Positions 35,083 to 43,605 of a DNA stretch of 64,000 nt are shown piece after piece. The notes below the pieces were generated by a model. It was not told the origin of the DNA and did no database searches. It saw only the letters and a program-made list of their open reading frames with translations. This DNA comes from Muribaculaceae bacterium (GTDB taxonomy: Bacteria; Bacteroidota; Bacteroidia; Bacteroidales; Muribaculaceae). The first letter of the stretch is position 1; each line of letters opens with the position of its first letter. Both the position numbers and the translations under genes were made by a program. The DNA is taken from positions 1 to 64,000 of the forward strand of contig JAIDTL010000129.1 of assembly GCA_029060725.1 (NCBI GenBank). The letters run 5' to 3'.

Positions 35083-36480
35083 ATGAGCTTCTTAAGAAAA
35101 ATAGCGGAATTAATAAACGGGACTTCATCTAATACCACAAATATTGATGGAGAAGCGGATAGTGGAAAGGTTACTCCAAATACACATGAAGAAGAGGCGT
35201 CCTTTCTCGAAAATGACGACGCGTCTCAAAAGTCTAAATCAATCGAGGTGCAAAAGGATTTAGGGACTTCATTTGATAAACGTATATTAAATTCTGAGGC
35301 TCTCTCAGAGCAACGTTACGGGTGGCATCTCTACTTATTAGAGATTCTTTCGTCCCTGTCGGAAAGTAAACCTGAAAATCTCAAATATCTTTCTATCTAT
35401 ATTCTGAAAGACAACAGGGACTATAGGTGGAATGATGATGCTTTCAGGGGTGAGCTTCGTCAAGCCCTTGATAAAAGAAACCTTGCTCACATTGGTTCTT
35501 CGTCAATCGTTATAGAGGCAGTTTCAGAAAAAACGTTTAAACAACTTACCGAGAAAACAGTTACAGACACTCAGTATAAGCGGCAGATTGATAATCTAAT
35601 CCTTTTTGGAAGCAAAAAAGAAACTACTGAACAAAAGTTTGCAACAGCTATTGATAAGCGTGCTTTTGTAATTAACGAACTGCTGAAAAAGTTCCGCAGT
35701 TCTACCGGTACTGATACTAATCTTATGGAGAATCTTGTCATAATAGTCATTCGTAATGAAGAAGATGATGACATGGCTAAATATGATTGGATTGGCAAGC
35801 GTTTTGAAGATGATCTGAAGCGAGAACTCACAAATGCCTTTCTCGAACAGATTGGAAGTAAATCGTTGCAGATAATTCTTAAACCGAAATCAGAAACAGA
35901 AGATTGTATCAGTCTTATTGACAACCAAGTCTATTATAAATGGGGCAAAGCTGATACATCTGAGGACGATAAGCCGAAAGAAATTCCCTACGAGCGAGTT
36001 ATTGCATCTATTTCAATTATTGAAGGCACCGGGTCAATGATGCAACCTTCTTATGTACTTGATTCTGACCGTAAGAAAATATTCCATATAGGACGTGGTG
36101 TAACATCACGTAAAGGTGGCAAATATCGAGTAAACGATATTGTTATTAAAGACAAAGAAGCAGATCATGATCTTCTTGAATACAATGCGCATGTCAGCAG
36201 CACACATGCAGATATTGTATTCAAAAACAATAAGTTCTATATTAAGGCGGCCATCGGTGGTTGTCGTGCGATTGGAGGAAGTCCCACTAAGTTAGTTCGT
36301 GACGAAAAAGCTATAGAATTAAGAGACACAAATCTTCTCTATCCTTTGGAAGACGGAGATATTATTGAGTTAGGGAAAAATGTCCTGTTAGTCTTTTCTC
36401 TTACAGATGATGGCTCTTTGCCAATGAATTTTGAAAAAGAGAGGCCTAATAATGCAATGTCGATAGACGATTCTTTCTAA
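35083..36480 (+). CDS. FHA-domain protein
   Basis: 465 residues, cytosolic. The N-terminus is polar and Ser/Thr/Glu-rich (a possible phosphoacceptor region), the middle is a helical part of unknown type, and the C-terminal FHA domain spans about 325-445. Expected phosphothreonine-binding elements are visible: HIGRGVTSRKGG, then AHVSSTHADIVFKNNKFYI and a late LEDGDIIELGKNVLLVF. Unlike the FhaA-like protein upstream, this FHA looks intact. The BrxL-like ATPase starts 11 bp later, suggesting the two act together, with the FHA reading kinase-made phosphothreonines. Confidence 0.8.
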   Translation: MSFLRKIAELINGTSSNTTNIDGEADSGKVTPNTHEEEASFLENDDASQKSKSIEVQKDLGTSFDKRILNSEALSEQRYGWHLYLLEILSSLSESKPENLKYLSIYILKDNRDYRWNDDAFRGELRQALDKRNLAHIGSSSIVIEAVSEKTFKQLTEKTVTDTQYKRQIDNLILFGSKKETTEQKFATAIDKRAFVINELLKKFRSSTGTDTNLMENLVIIVIRNEEDDDMAKYDWIGKRFEDDLKRELTNAFLEQIGSKSLQIILKPKSETEDCISLIDNQVYYKWGKADTSEDDKPKEIPYERVIASISIIEGTGSMMQPSYVLDSDRKKIFHIGRGVTSRKGGKYRVNDIVIKDKEADHDLLEYNAHVSSTHADIVFKNNKFYIKAAIGGCRAIGGSPTKLVRDEKAIELRDTNLLYPLEDGDIIELGKNVLLVFSLTDDGSLPMNFEKERPNNAMSIDDSF

Positions 36481-36491
36481 TCCTTTATTTT

Positions 36492-37928
36492 ATGGAAGAT
36501 AAGATAAAACAAGTATTTCCGGATGCTTCGGTAATGAAGTCTGGTATAACTGACACCCTGTTTGCAGGTAGAAATCTCCCCGTTTTTGTCCGTGATTACA
36601 TTCTCAGACGTTTTTCTGACGAACATGGCAACGTTGATAAAGAAGCTTTATCAAACTACTTCGATGAGAAAATGGGAGTAGAGGGTCAGATTCTTAAGAA
36701 TCGGTTATTCAGCGGAAGAGAACGAGTGAACGTAACTTCTCGTGTTGTTTTTAGGACTGAATTGGACAAAGGCACAGTGTGGTTTGACCTGCCTGATGCC
36801 GGGATTACTAAAGACGCACGTGTTTCGCCCCAACTTATTCAAGAACAGCCGGAATGGTTTTGTGATGGCGAACATTGGGGTAATATGACGATGAGATATG
36901 TAGAACCTCAAGGTAAAGAGAAAGGTCATATACTTATGATTTCCTTCAAACCCTTTGAACCATATTCAGTTAATTTTGATTACTATCTTAATGCACGTTG
37001 CAAATTCGATACAATAGAATGGATTGACACACTTGTAAAGATAATGGGGTATAATCCAGATTCGTTTGAGAATACTGATGTGAAATTAGAACTTATCAGT
37101 CGCTTACTTCCGTTTGTTGAACCACGATTGAATATCATTGAACTTGGTCCCAAAGGTACTGGTAAGTCATATCTCTATAACAATTTCAGCAAACGGGGAT
37201 GGATTATCAGTGGTGGAAAGATTACTCGTGCTAAACTATTCTTCAATAAACAGAACCGTCAGTTCGGACTTCTAAAGCATTATGACGCCCTCGCTATTGA
37301 TGAGATAGCATCTTTCTCTTTTGAAAATCCGGCTGAAATGCAGTCCATATTTAAGTCTTATTTAGAAGATGGAAGAGCAACAGTAGATAACACTGTATTT
37401 CAATCAGATTGTGGTTTAACGCTAATGGGTAATATTCCGGTTGATGGAGAAACTCGACAACCTTTAGATTCTGCCTATTACAAAGTCCTTCCCGCAATGC
37501 TTCAGGAATCTGCCACTCTTGATCGTTTTCATGGATTTATAGAAGGTTGGAAACTTCCTCGTCTTGAATCAGGGACAATTCTTAATGGCTGGACACTGGA
37601 TGCGGAGTATTTCTCCAATATCCTTCATCTACTACGCACCCGAACAGAATATACTTCAATTTTTGATGAATTGATTGAGGAATCTTCAAGTGATATAAGA
37701 GACCGGAAAGCAGTTAAGCGTCTTTCAACAGCATACCACAAACTACTCTTCCCTCAAATACGGAATCTGAATGATTTGAGTGATGAAACGCTTGAACGCT
37801 TCAAAGCTACATATAAGAAATATTGCTTAGATCCAGCTATATCACGCCGTGGTATTATTCGTAAGCAATGCTATGCAATTGATAAAGAGTTCTCTGAATC
37901 AATGTCCGAATTCCGAATAAAATGTTGA
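36492..37928 (+). CDS. BrxL-like AAA+ ATPase lacking the Lon protease domain
   Basis: 478 residues. Walker A GPKGTGKSYLYNN (219-231), preceded by LNIIELG and followed by WIISGGKITRAKLF, Walker B YDALAIDEIASF and the DRFHGFIEGWKLPR segment closely follow the BREX protein BrxL. Known BrxL proteins are about 680 residues, with a C-terminal Lon-like region after the ATPase part. Here the chain stops after the AAA+ and helical part, with no leftover coding downstream. None of brxA, brxB, brxC, pglX or pglZ is nearby. It is therefore probably repurposed and coupled to the adjacent FHA protein. Confidence 0.8.
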   Translation: MEDKIKQVFPDASVMKSGITDTLFAGRNLPVFVRDYILRRFSDEHGNVDKEALSNYFDEKMGVEGQILKNRLFSGRERVNVTSRVVFRTELDKGTVWFDLPDAGITKDARVSPQLIQEQPEWFCDGEHWGNMTMRYVEPQGKEKGHILMISFKPFEPYSVNFDYYLNARCKFDTIEWIDTLVKIMGYNPDSFENTDVKLELISRLLPFVEPRLNIIELGPKGTGKSYLYNNFSKRGWIISGGKITRAKLFFNKQNRQFGLLKHYDALAIDEIASFSFENPAEMQSIFKSYLEDGRATVDNTVFQSDCGLTLMGNIPVDGETRQPLDSAYYKVLPAMLQESATLDRFHGFIEGWKLPRLESGTILNGWTLDAEYFSNILHLLRTRTEYTSIFDELIEESSSDIRDRKAVKRLSTAYHKLLFPQIRNLNDLSDETLERFKATYKKYCLDPAISRRGIIRKQCYAIDKEFSESMSEFRIKC

Positions 37929-38098
37929 GATAGATATTTATGAAGAAATCATAAGTTATTTGAAGTACAATCTAAATTTTAGTAAACGTTATAACATTAT
38001 CTTACGCAAGCCGATTACTCAAAATCAAATTTTTCCCGATAATGCTCAGGAGTAGCAGTAAATTTTTTATGGCATATTAGGTTATTGGAATTATTAGT

Positions 38099-39232
38099 AT
38101 GAATTATAAATTATTAAGCATCTATTGCCTTATTGGTTTAATGTTCATAAGCTGTTCAAGGAATCACAGTTATGAAGATCAAATTTCCAGAATCCTTGTC
38201 TACGATGACGAGGTTGGAGAATATACAGATGGACAGATAGAGAAGGTTTTTAAACTGATTGAAGACAATCCAGAGACATTGGATTATGATTTTTCCGAAG
38301 AATTACCGATGATTGTTGTAACTTCTGATGATGGGAAAGTGAGAGCCTATGTGATTGAAAAATATGATTTCGGTGGCAATCCATCGGCTGGATTTGAAAC
38401 AAGTACATTAATTCAGTACAAAGTTGGCAACGAGATTTATACAACTCATTTAGATGAAGAATTTCCAATAGTTAAATCGATTGCGCATCTTTCTGACAAT
38501 TTTTATCTCATTATAGATTGGTGGGGATTCATTGCTCAGGGCGAACACAATCATAACAGGGCAAGAGTATTTAAGATAGACGAATGGGATTTAAAAATGT
38601 GCTCTAATATATTCAGAGATAATGAAAATAACAAAAATCAAATAGAAATATATTGGAATGATGATGATTTCTTGGATGATTCTATGCCTAATTATTATGA
38701 ACTTCAGGAAAAGCTTATAGATGAAGCAAATGCAGATTTTGATTTAGGTATAGTTTATAATAAGAATTTGAAAGATTTATATATTCCAAATATTATCCAT
38801 ACTCCTCACCAATATGAAATTATGGATGGAACGTTCAGCCGATTCTATTGGACTGGCAAATATTTTATAGATGCAACTCTTATGGATCCTTTGGAAAGGA
38901 TGAATAATGATTATTTTATTCGCATAGAACAGGAATCGGATGGTTCATGTACCTATAGATGTTGGAATGGAGGAGTAATAATTGGGAAACCGGCTTTAAC
39001 TATTAGAAACGGTAATAGACAAGTTTGGGGAGAATATGGTATCTATGATTACAATAAATGGATTTCATTAGATGAATCATACATATTGGGTGAGACATAT
39101 TCTTTCGAAAATAAAGGTTATAGATATATTTATAGAATTGGACGGGATAGAGGATATAAAATAGAGGACTTAGAAGTATATGATCCTAAGGGAGAATTGG
39201 TATACTCAGGTCGTTTTGAACCGGTTCATTGA
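38099..39232 (+). CDS. Lipoprotein of unknown function
   Basis: 377 residues. The N-terminus LLSIYCLIGLMFISCSRN is a signal peptide with a lipobox Cys. The mature protein is rich in Asp, Tyr and Trp, with many short beta-like stretches (FYLIIDWWGFIAQGEHNHNR; FSRFYWTGKYFIDATLMD). No family recognised. It follows a 170-bp A+T-rich gap after the BrxL-like gene in which I see no clear promoter or terminator. Confidence 0.65.
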   Translation: MNYKLLSIYCLIGLMFISCSRNHSYEDQISRILVYDDEVGEYTDGQIEKVFKLIEDNPETLDYDFSEELPMIVVTSDDGKVRAYVIEKYDFGGNPSAGFETSTLIQYKVGNEIYTTHLDEEFPIVKSIAHLSDNFYLIIDWWGFIAQGEHNHNRARVFKIDEWDLKMCSNIFRDNENNKNQIEIYWNDDDFLDDSMPNYYELQEKLIDEANADFDLGIVYNKNLKDLYIPNIIHTPHQYEIMDGTFSRFYWTGKYFIDATLMDPLERMNNDYFIRIEQESDGSCTYRCWNGGVIIGKPALTIRNGNRQVWGEYGIYDYNKWISLDESYILGETYSFENKGYRYIYRIGRDRGYKIEDLEVYDPKGELVYSGRFEPVH

Positions 39233-39244
39233 GCTATTCTGTGT

Positions 39245-39769
39245 ATGCCCATTATGAGGACTTTAAACTCCAATAAAAGCAAACAGTTAGCATATCTTCT
39301 TCGACACGATCGTAATTATGATTTTGAGATTGGAGGCTGGAGAGAGTTAACTGATTTATGTCAACGTTATTCCTTTACGACGGAGGATATTGTTGATATT
39401 GTGTCAAATGATAGCAAAGGTAGGTTTGAGTTTAATCCTGATAAGACCAAGGTTCGAGCATTGTATGGACACTCGGTTAAAATAGATTTATTGTTACGCC
39501 AACAAGAACCACCTCTACGATTATATCATGGAACTGCGTTAAAATACGTTGAGTCAATCCGAAATAATGGACTTATATCCAAATCCCGACAATATGTTCA
39601 TCTAACAGAAGACAAGTACTTGGCAATAATGACCGGCTCCCGACATGGACAGGCTGTTTTACTTGAGATTAATTCTCTGGCAATGTTCAACGATGGATAT
39701 AACTTTTACCACACTAATAATGGAACGTGGTTAACAGCAGAAGTCCCTATTCAATATATATTATTTTAA
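39245..39769 (+). CDS. kptA: RNA 2'-phosphotransferase (KptA/Tpt1 family)
   Basis: 174 residues. The family transfers a 2'-phosphate from RNA splice junctions to NAD+, releasing ADP-ribose-1'',2''-cyclic phosphate. Conserved pieces are LAYLLRHDRNYDFEIGGW, VRALYGHSVKIDL (RAxxGHS), LYHGTALKYVESI (YHGT), KSRQYVHLTEDKYLAIMTGS and the C-terminal GTWLTAEVPIQYI. Bacteria lack the eukaryotic-type tRNA splicing that makes the substrate, so KptA may act in RNA repair or ADP-ribosylation. A start at the internal ATG (39254) is equally possible. Confidence 0.88.
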   Translation: MPIMRTLNSNKSKQLAYLLRHDRNYDFEIGGWRELTDLCQRYSFTTEDIVDIVSNDSKGRFEFNPDKTKVRALYGHSVKIDLLLRQQEPPLRLYHGTALKYVESIRNNGLISKSRQYVHLTEDKYLAIMTGSRHGQAVLLEINSLAMFNDGYNFYHTNNGTWLTAEVPIQYILF

Positions 39770-39787
39770 ATCTACATTCTTAATAAT

Positions 39788-41044
39788 ATGCTTCTACCAA
39801 TTTTTGAATGGCTCAATGAACTTGGAATGCCCGGTGCCAATGTAATGGAATATATTACATTCCGTGCTGTTATGGCTTTTGTATTTGCTCTCGTTGTCAC
39901 AATGTTGATAGGCGGAAGAATCATACGCTATCTACGCCGAAAGAAAATTGGGGATGAGCCACGGGACCTTGGAATAGATGGTCTCGAAAGTAAAAAAGGT
40001 GTGCCGACGATGGGTGGTATCATCATATTTATGTCAATACTTATCCCTGTTCTTCTTTTTTGCAGGTTATCAAATATATATGTTTTACTACTGATTGGAA
40101 CTACACTTGTCCTAACCGGCTTGGGATTTATTGATGATTATATAAAGACATTCAAGCATAATAAGGAAGGGCTATCCGGACGATGGAAAATTGTAGTTCA
40201 GGTTCTTCTTGGGGTTTTCATAGGTGCTACTCTATATTTTAGTTCAGATACAGTTATTAGAGAGAATACTGAAACTTATTCGGGAGAGACGGTAGTAGTT
40301 AATATTAGCTCGGATGAGGTTAAATCAACTAAAACTACAATACCGTTTATAAAAGAGAATAATTTTGACTATAGCTGGATAGCTAAGCCCCTTCCGGTTG
40401 ATTGGCAACAAACGGCGGGATGGATAATATTTGTTATTGCCACAATTCTAATTGTAACAGGGACGTCTAACGGAGCTAACCTTACTGACGGTCTTGATGG
40501 GTTGACCGCTGGTATCAGTGCAATTATTGGTGTTGGATTAATGATACTTTCTTATGTCTCAAGCCATATCGTTTTTGCTTCATATCTAAATATTATGTAC
40601 GTTCCCGGGACTGAAGAAGTATTTATATATACAGCGGCTTTTACCGGGGCTTGTATGGGATTTCTCTGGTATAACGGTTTTCCTGCCAAAGTATTCATGG
40701 GGGATACCGGAAGTTTGATGCTTGGAGGTGTAATTGCAGTAGTAGCAATCATACTTCACAAAGAAATTTTACTTATACTACTATGTGGTATATTCCTCGC
40801 AGAAGCTTTAAGTGTAATATTACAGACCGGTTATTACAAGTTTACAAAGAGGAAGGGAGTCCCAATGAGAATATTCAAGAAGACTCCACTGCATCATCAC
40901 TTTCAGCATAACGCTGGAGAGATTAAAAGTCTTTTAGATAATGTGCCTTCTCGTAAATGGCATGAACAGACAATTGTACTACGTTTTTGGCTCATATCTA
41001 TAATCCTCTGTGCATTAGCCATTCTAACACTTAAGATCAGATAA
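39788..41044 (+). CDS. mraY: Phospho-N-acetylmuramoyl-pentapeptide-transferase
   Basis: 418 residues, about ten membrane helices. MraY attaches phospho-MurNAc-pentapeptide to undecaprenyl phosphate (lipid I). Motifs: SKKGVPTMGGIIIF, GFIDDYIKT (catalytic Asp pair), GTSNGANLTDGLDGLTAG, NGFPAKVFMGDTGSLMLGG and KTPLHHHFQ. It lies outside the division/cell-wall (murE-mraY-murD) cluster where the housekeeping copy is normally found, so it is probably a second copy serving this island's SEDS-PBP. The rest of the genome is not visible. Confidence 0.93.
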   Translation: MLLPIFEWLNELGMPGANVMEYITFRAVMAFVFALVVTMLIGGRIIRYLRRKKIGDEPRDLGIDGLESKKGVPTMGGIIIFMSILIPVLLFCRLSNIYVLLLIGTTLVLTGLGFIDDYIKTFKHNKEGLSGRWKIVVQVLLGVFIGATLYFSSDTVIRENTETYSGETVVVNISSDEVKSTKTTIPFIKENNFDYSWIAKPLPVDWQQTAGWIIFVIATILIVTGTSNGANLTDGLDGLTAGISAIIGVGLMILSYVSSHIVFASYLNIMYVPGTEEVFIYTAAFTGACMGFLWYNGFPAKVFMGDTGSLMLGGVIAVVAIILHKEILLILLCGIFLAEALSVILQTGYYKFTKRKGVPMRIFKKTPLHHHFQHNAGEIKSLLDNVPSRKWHEQTIVLRFWLISIILCALAILTLKIR

Positions 41045-41129
41045 ACATGGAAGAAGATTATGTTATCTTGAAGTAATATATTCTGAACTTAAATTTGGTG
41101 CTCAGCATGTAAAGTTTTTGGGAAAATGC

Positions 41130-41160
41130 TTGGCGGTGTGGGGGAATTTAGCTAACTTTG
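41130..41160 (+). promoter_or_regulatory. Promoter of typA
   Basis: TTG at 41130-41132, a 20-bp spacer and TAACTTTG at 41153-41160 match the phylum consensus. The leader to the ATG at 41206 is about 40 nt. Confidence 0.75.
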
Positions 41161-41205
41161 CAGTTTGAAACGAACCGGACTTTTTCCGGGCTATCAGTAT
41201 ACACT

Positions 41206-43011
41206 ATGCAAGACATCCGCAATATAGCTATTATCGCTCACGTCGACCACGGTAAAACTACTCTTGTCGACAAGATGCTCCTCGCCGGAAATCTCTTCCG
41301 CGAAAACCAGAATGCAGGTGAACTCATTCTCGACAATAACGACCTTGAGCGCGAAAGAGGTATTACTATCCTTTCTAAAAACGTAAGTATCAACTATAAG
41401 GGTACTAAAATCAATATTATTGACACTCCGGGACACGCCGATTTCGGTGGTGAGGTAGAGCGTGTGCTAAATATGGCAGACGGTTGCTTGCTTCTCGTCG
41501 ATGCTTTTGAGGGTCCGATGCCTCAGACTCGTTTCGTGCTCCAAAAGGCTATTCAGATGGGTTTGAAGCCTGTCGTGGTGATCAATAAGGTGGATAAACC
41601 GAACTGCCGTCCTGATGAGGTCAATGAAATGGTCTTTGATCTGATGTTTAACCTCAATGCAACTGAAGACCAGCTTGATTTCCCTACTGTTTATGGCAGT
41701 GCCAAGGAAAATTGGATGAGTACCGATTGGAAAGTCCGCACCAATGATATCACTGCTGTTTTGGATGCTATCATTGATAATATTCCGGCTCCTACGCAGC
41801 TTGAGGGTGATCCTCAGATGCTGATCACGAGTCTTGACTATTCAAGCTATGTAGGACGTATTGCTGTAGGTAGGGTACACCGTGGCACTCTTCGCGAAGG
41901 GATGGACATCGCTCTATGCAAGAAAGATGGCAGCGTGAAGAAGCAGCGCGTCAAAGAACTTCATACTTTTGAGGGTATGGGACGCAAGAAGGTGTCGGAA
42001 GTTAGTTCCGGTGATATTTGTGCTATTGTGGGTCTTGAAGATTTCGAAATCGGCGATACCGTCTCATCGGTAGAGAATCCGGAGCCACTACCGCGTATAG
42101 CTATTGACGAGCCAACAATGTCGATGACCTTCACCATCAATAATTCTCCCTTCTTTGGAAAGGATGGTAAATATGTGACGTCGCGACATATTCACGACCG
42201 ACTTATGAAAGAGCTTGACCGGAATCTTGCTCTGCGTGTAAGCAAGGGGGATTCCGAAGATAAATGGACTGTCTATGGTCGCGGTGTGCTTCATCTTTCT
42301 ATCCTCATCGAGACAATGCGCCGTGAGGGTTATGAACTCCAGGTGGGTCAACCACAGGTCATCATAAAGGAAATCGATGGCGTGAAGTGCGAGCCTATCG
42401 AGGCTCTGACTATCAATGTGCCGGAAGAGTACAGTTCTAAGGTGATAGATATGGTGACCCGGCGCAAGGGGGAAATCATCAGCATGGATACGCAAAACGA
42501 TCGTATCAACATCGAATTTCATATCCCATCGCGTGGCATCATCGGTCTGCGCAACAATGTGCTGACGGGCACTGCCGGAGAAGCGATTATGGCTCACCGT
42601 TTCCTTGAATATCAACCTTGGAAGGGTGAAATAGAGCGTCGCACCAACGGCTCTCTCATTGCAATGGAAGCCGGAACAGCATACGCTTACGCAATTGACA
42701 AACTCCAAGATCGCGGTCGCTTCTTCATCTTCCCACAGGATGAGGTATACGCCGGTCAGGTGGTAGGGGAGAACGCTAAAGATAAAGATATAGTGGTCAA
42801 TGTCACCAAGTCGAAGAAACTGACCAATATGCGAGCGTCGGGTGCCGACGATAAGGCTAAGATTGTCCCTCCTGTAGTCTTTTCTCTCGAGGAGGCTCTC
42901 GAATATATTAAGGAAGACGAGTATGTTGAGGTGACTCCAAATCATCTGCGTCTGCGCAAGATCATTCTCGATGAGCACGAGCGTAAACGCGCCAACCGCA
43001 ACGAAGACTAA
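41206..43011 (+). CDS. typA: Translational GTPase TypA/BipA
   Basis: 601 residues from [20 protein letters not shown]; the ORF-track start adds 16 residues that run back through the promoter. It is an EF-G-like ribosome-binding GTPase involved in 50S assembly and stress responses. G1 [11 protein letters not shown]2 RERGITI, G3 [14 protein letters not shown]4 NKVDK and the BipA-specific C-terminal region ([12 protein letters not shown]) are all intact. Codon usage returns to the C/G-richer style of the ribosomal region, unlike the island before it. Confidence 0.96.
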   Translation: MQDIRNIAIIAHVDHGKTTLVDKMLLAGNLFRENQNAGELILDNNDLERERGITILSKNVSINYKGTKINIIDTPGHADFGGEVERVLNMADGCLLLVDAFEGPMPQTRFVLQKAIQMGLKPVVVINKVDKPNCRPDEVNEMVFDLMFNLNATEDQLDFPTVYGSAKENWMSTDWKVRTNDITAVLDAIIDNIPAPTQLEGDPQMLITSLDYSSYVGRIAVGRVHRGTLREGMDIALCKKDGSVKKQRVKELHTFEGMGRKKVSEVSSGDICAIVGLEDFEIGDTVSSVENPEPLPRIAIDEPTMSMTFTINNSPFFGKDGKYVTSRHIHDRLMKELDRNLALRVSKGDSEDKWTVYGRGVLHLSILIETMRREGYELQVGQPQVIIKEIDGVKCEPIEALTINVPEEYSSKVIDMVTRRKGEIISMDTQNDRINIEFHIPSRGIIGLRNNVLTGTAGEAIMAHRFLEYQPWKGEIERRTNGSLIAMEAGTAYAYAIDKLQDRGRFFIFPQDEVYAGQVVGENAKDKDIVVNVTKSKKLTNMRASGADDKAKIVPPVVFSLEEALEYIKEDEYVEVTPNHLRLRKIILDEHERKRANRNED

Positions 43012-43334
43012 TGAAGAATCCTCTCACATCTAAGGAACGAAGAGGGCTGCTGGCAGTCGCTGCCGCAGCCCTCTTGTGCATATCTTCGGCATTCATCTTT
43101 CGCAATTGCTCGTCGCATAGCCATCAGCCAGACAATCATCCTTCAGAAATCGGGGTGTCTCAGGACTCTACCATCGTCAACGCCCTTCCGGAGGATACGA
43201 CTGACTTCAAAGCAATAAATAAGCAAAAGAATAAAAAAGGCAATAAGCAATCGAAAGCGAAAAGAAAGAGAATAAAAAAAGCTCCGAAAGCTTACCCGGT
43301 CAGGGATCCGCTTTCAGAGCCATGTGATCAGTAG
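43011..43334 (+). CDS. Small membrane-anchored basic protein
   Basis: 107 residues, start overlapping the typA stop (TAATG). One N-terminal hydrophobic segment (GLLAVAAAALLCISSAFIF), a polar spacer and a Lys/Arg-rich tail (KQKNKKGNKQSKAKRKRIKK). No family recognised. Translation is probably coupled to typA. It ends 6 bp before repeat copy C. Confidence 0.6.
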   Translation: MKNPLTSKERRGLLAVAAAALLCISSAFIFRNCSSHSHQPDNHPSEIGVSQDSTIVNALPEDTTDFKAINKQKNKKGNKQSKAKRKRIKKAPKAYPVRDPLSEPCDQ

Positions 43335-43340
43335 CTAATA

Positions 43341-43433
43341 TCATAAAGCGCCTCTCCGAGGCTACTGAGCTTTTGTAAGGGATGCCCCGGACTGAAGTCC
43401 GGGGTTTTTGCATGATATCAGCTCTCCGAGCTG
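43341..43433 (-). repeat. Three-hairpin dispersed repeat, copy C
   Basis: Reverse orientation relative to copies A and B: GCCTCTCCGAGGC (43350-43362), CCCCGGACTGAAGTCCGGGG (43385-43404), CAGCTCTCCGAGCTG (43419-43433). Read on the minus strand it matches copy A through the linkers as well (ATCATGCAAAAACCCC). It lies between convergent transcription units. Confidence 0.85.
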
Positions 43434-43588
43434 AGAAGTCAGCTTTATGGGGGATGATAATGCCTGCTCTCCGAGCTGAGAAGTCAGCTTTATGGGGGAT
43501 GATAATGCCTGCTCTCCGAGCTGAGAAGTCAGCTTTATGGGGGATGATAATGCCTGCTCTCCGAGCTGAGAAGTCAGCTTTTATGGGA
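43421..43588. repeat. 45-bp tandem array grown from the end of copy C
   Basis: Unit beginning GCTCTCCGAGCTGAGAAGTC and ending GATGATAATGCCT, 45 bp, starts at 43421, 43466, 43511 and 43556; three full copies and a partial fourth. Full units are identical by eye. The ORF track's 43382-43684 line is an artefact of this array. Confidence 0.9.
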
Positions 43589-43605
43589 GAGGCTTTGGAT
43601 TGGTG

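Noticed and set aside
36492-37928. A BREX phage-defence island.
   Set aside because: Only the BrxL-like ATPase is present. No PglX methyltransferase, PglZ phosphatase, BrxC or BrxA/B is seen in the window.
18048-41044. An integrative conjugative element or prophage.
   Set aside because: There are no tra, mobilisation, phage structural or replication genes, no tRNA target, and no copy of the 26-bp site was seen near the right end at 41.05-41.15 kb.
42088-42978. 296-residue minus-strand ORF opposite typA.
   Set aside because: Antisense shadow of a highly conserved gene.
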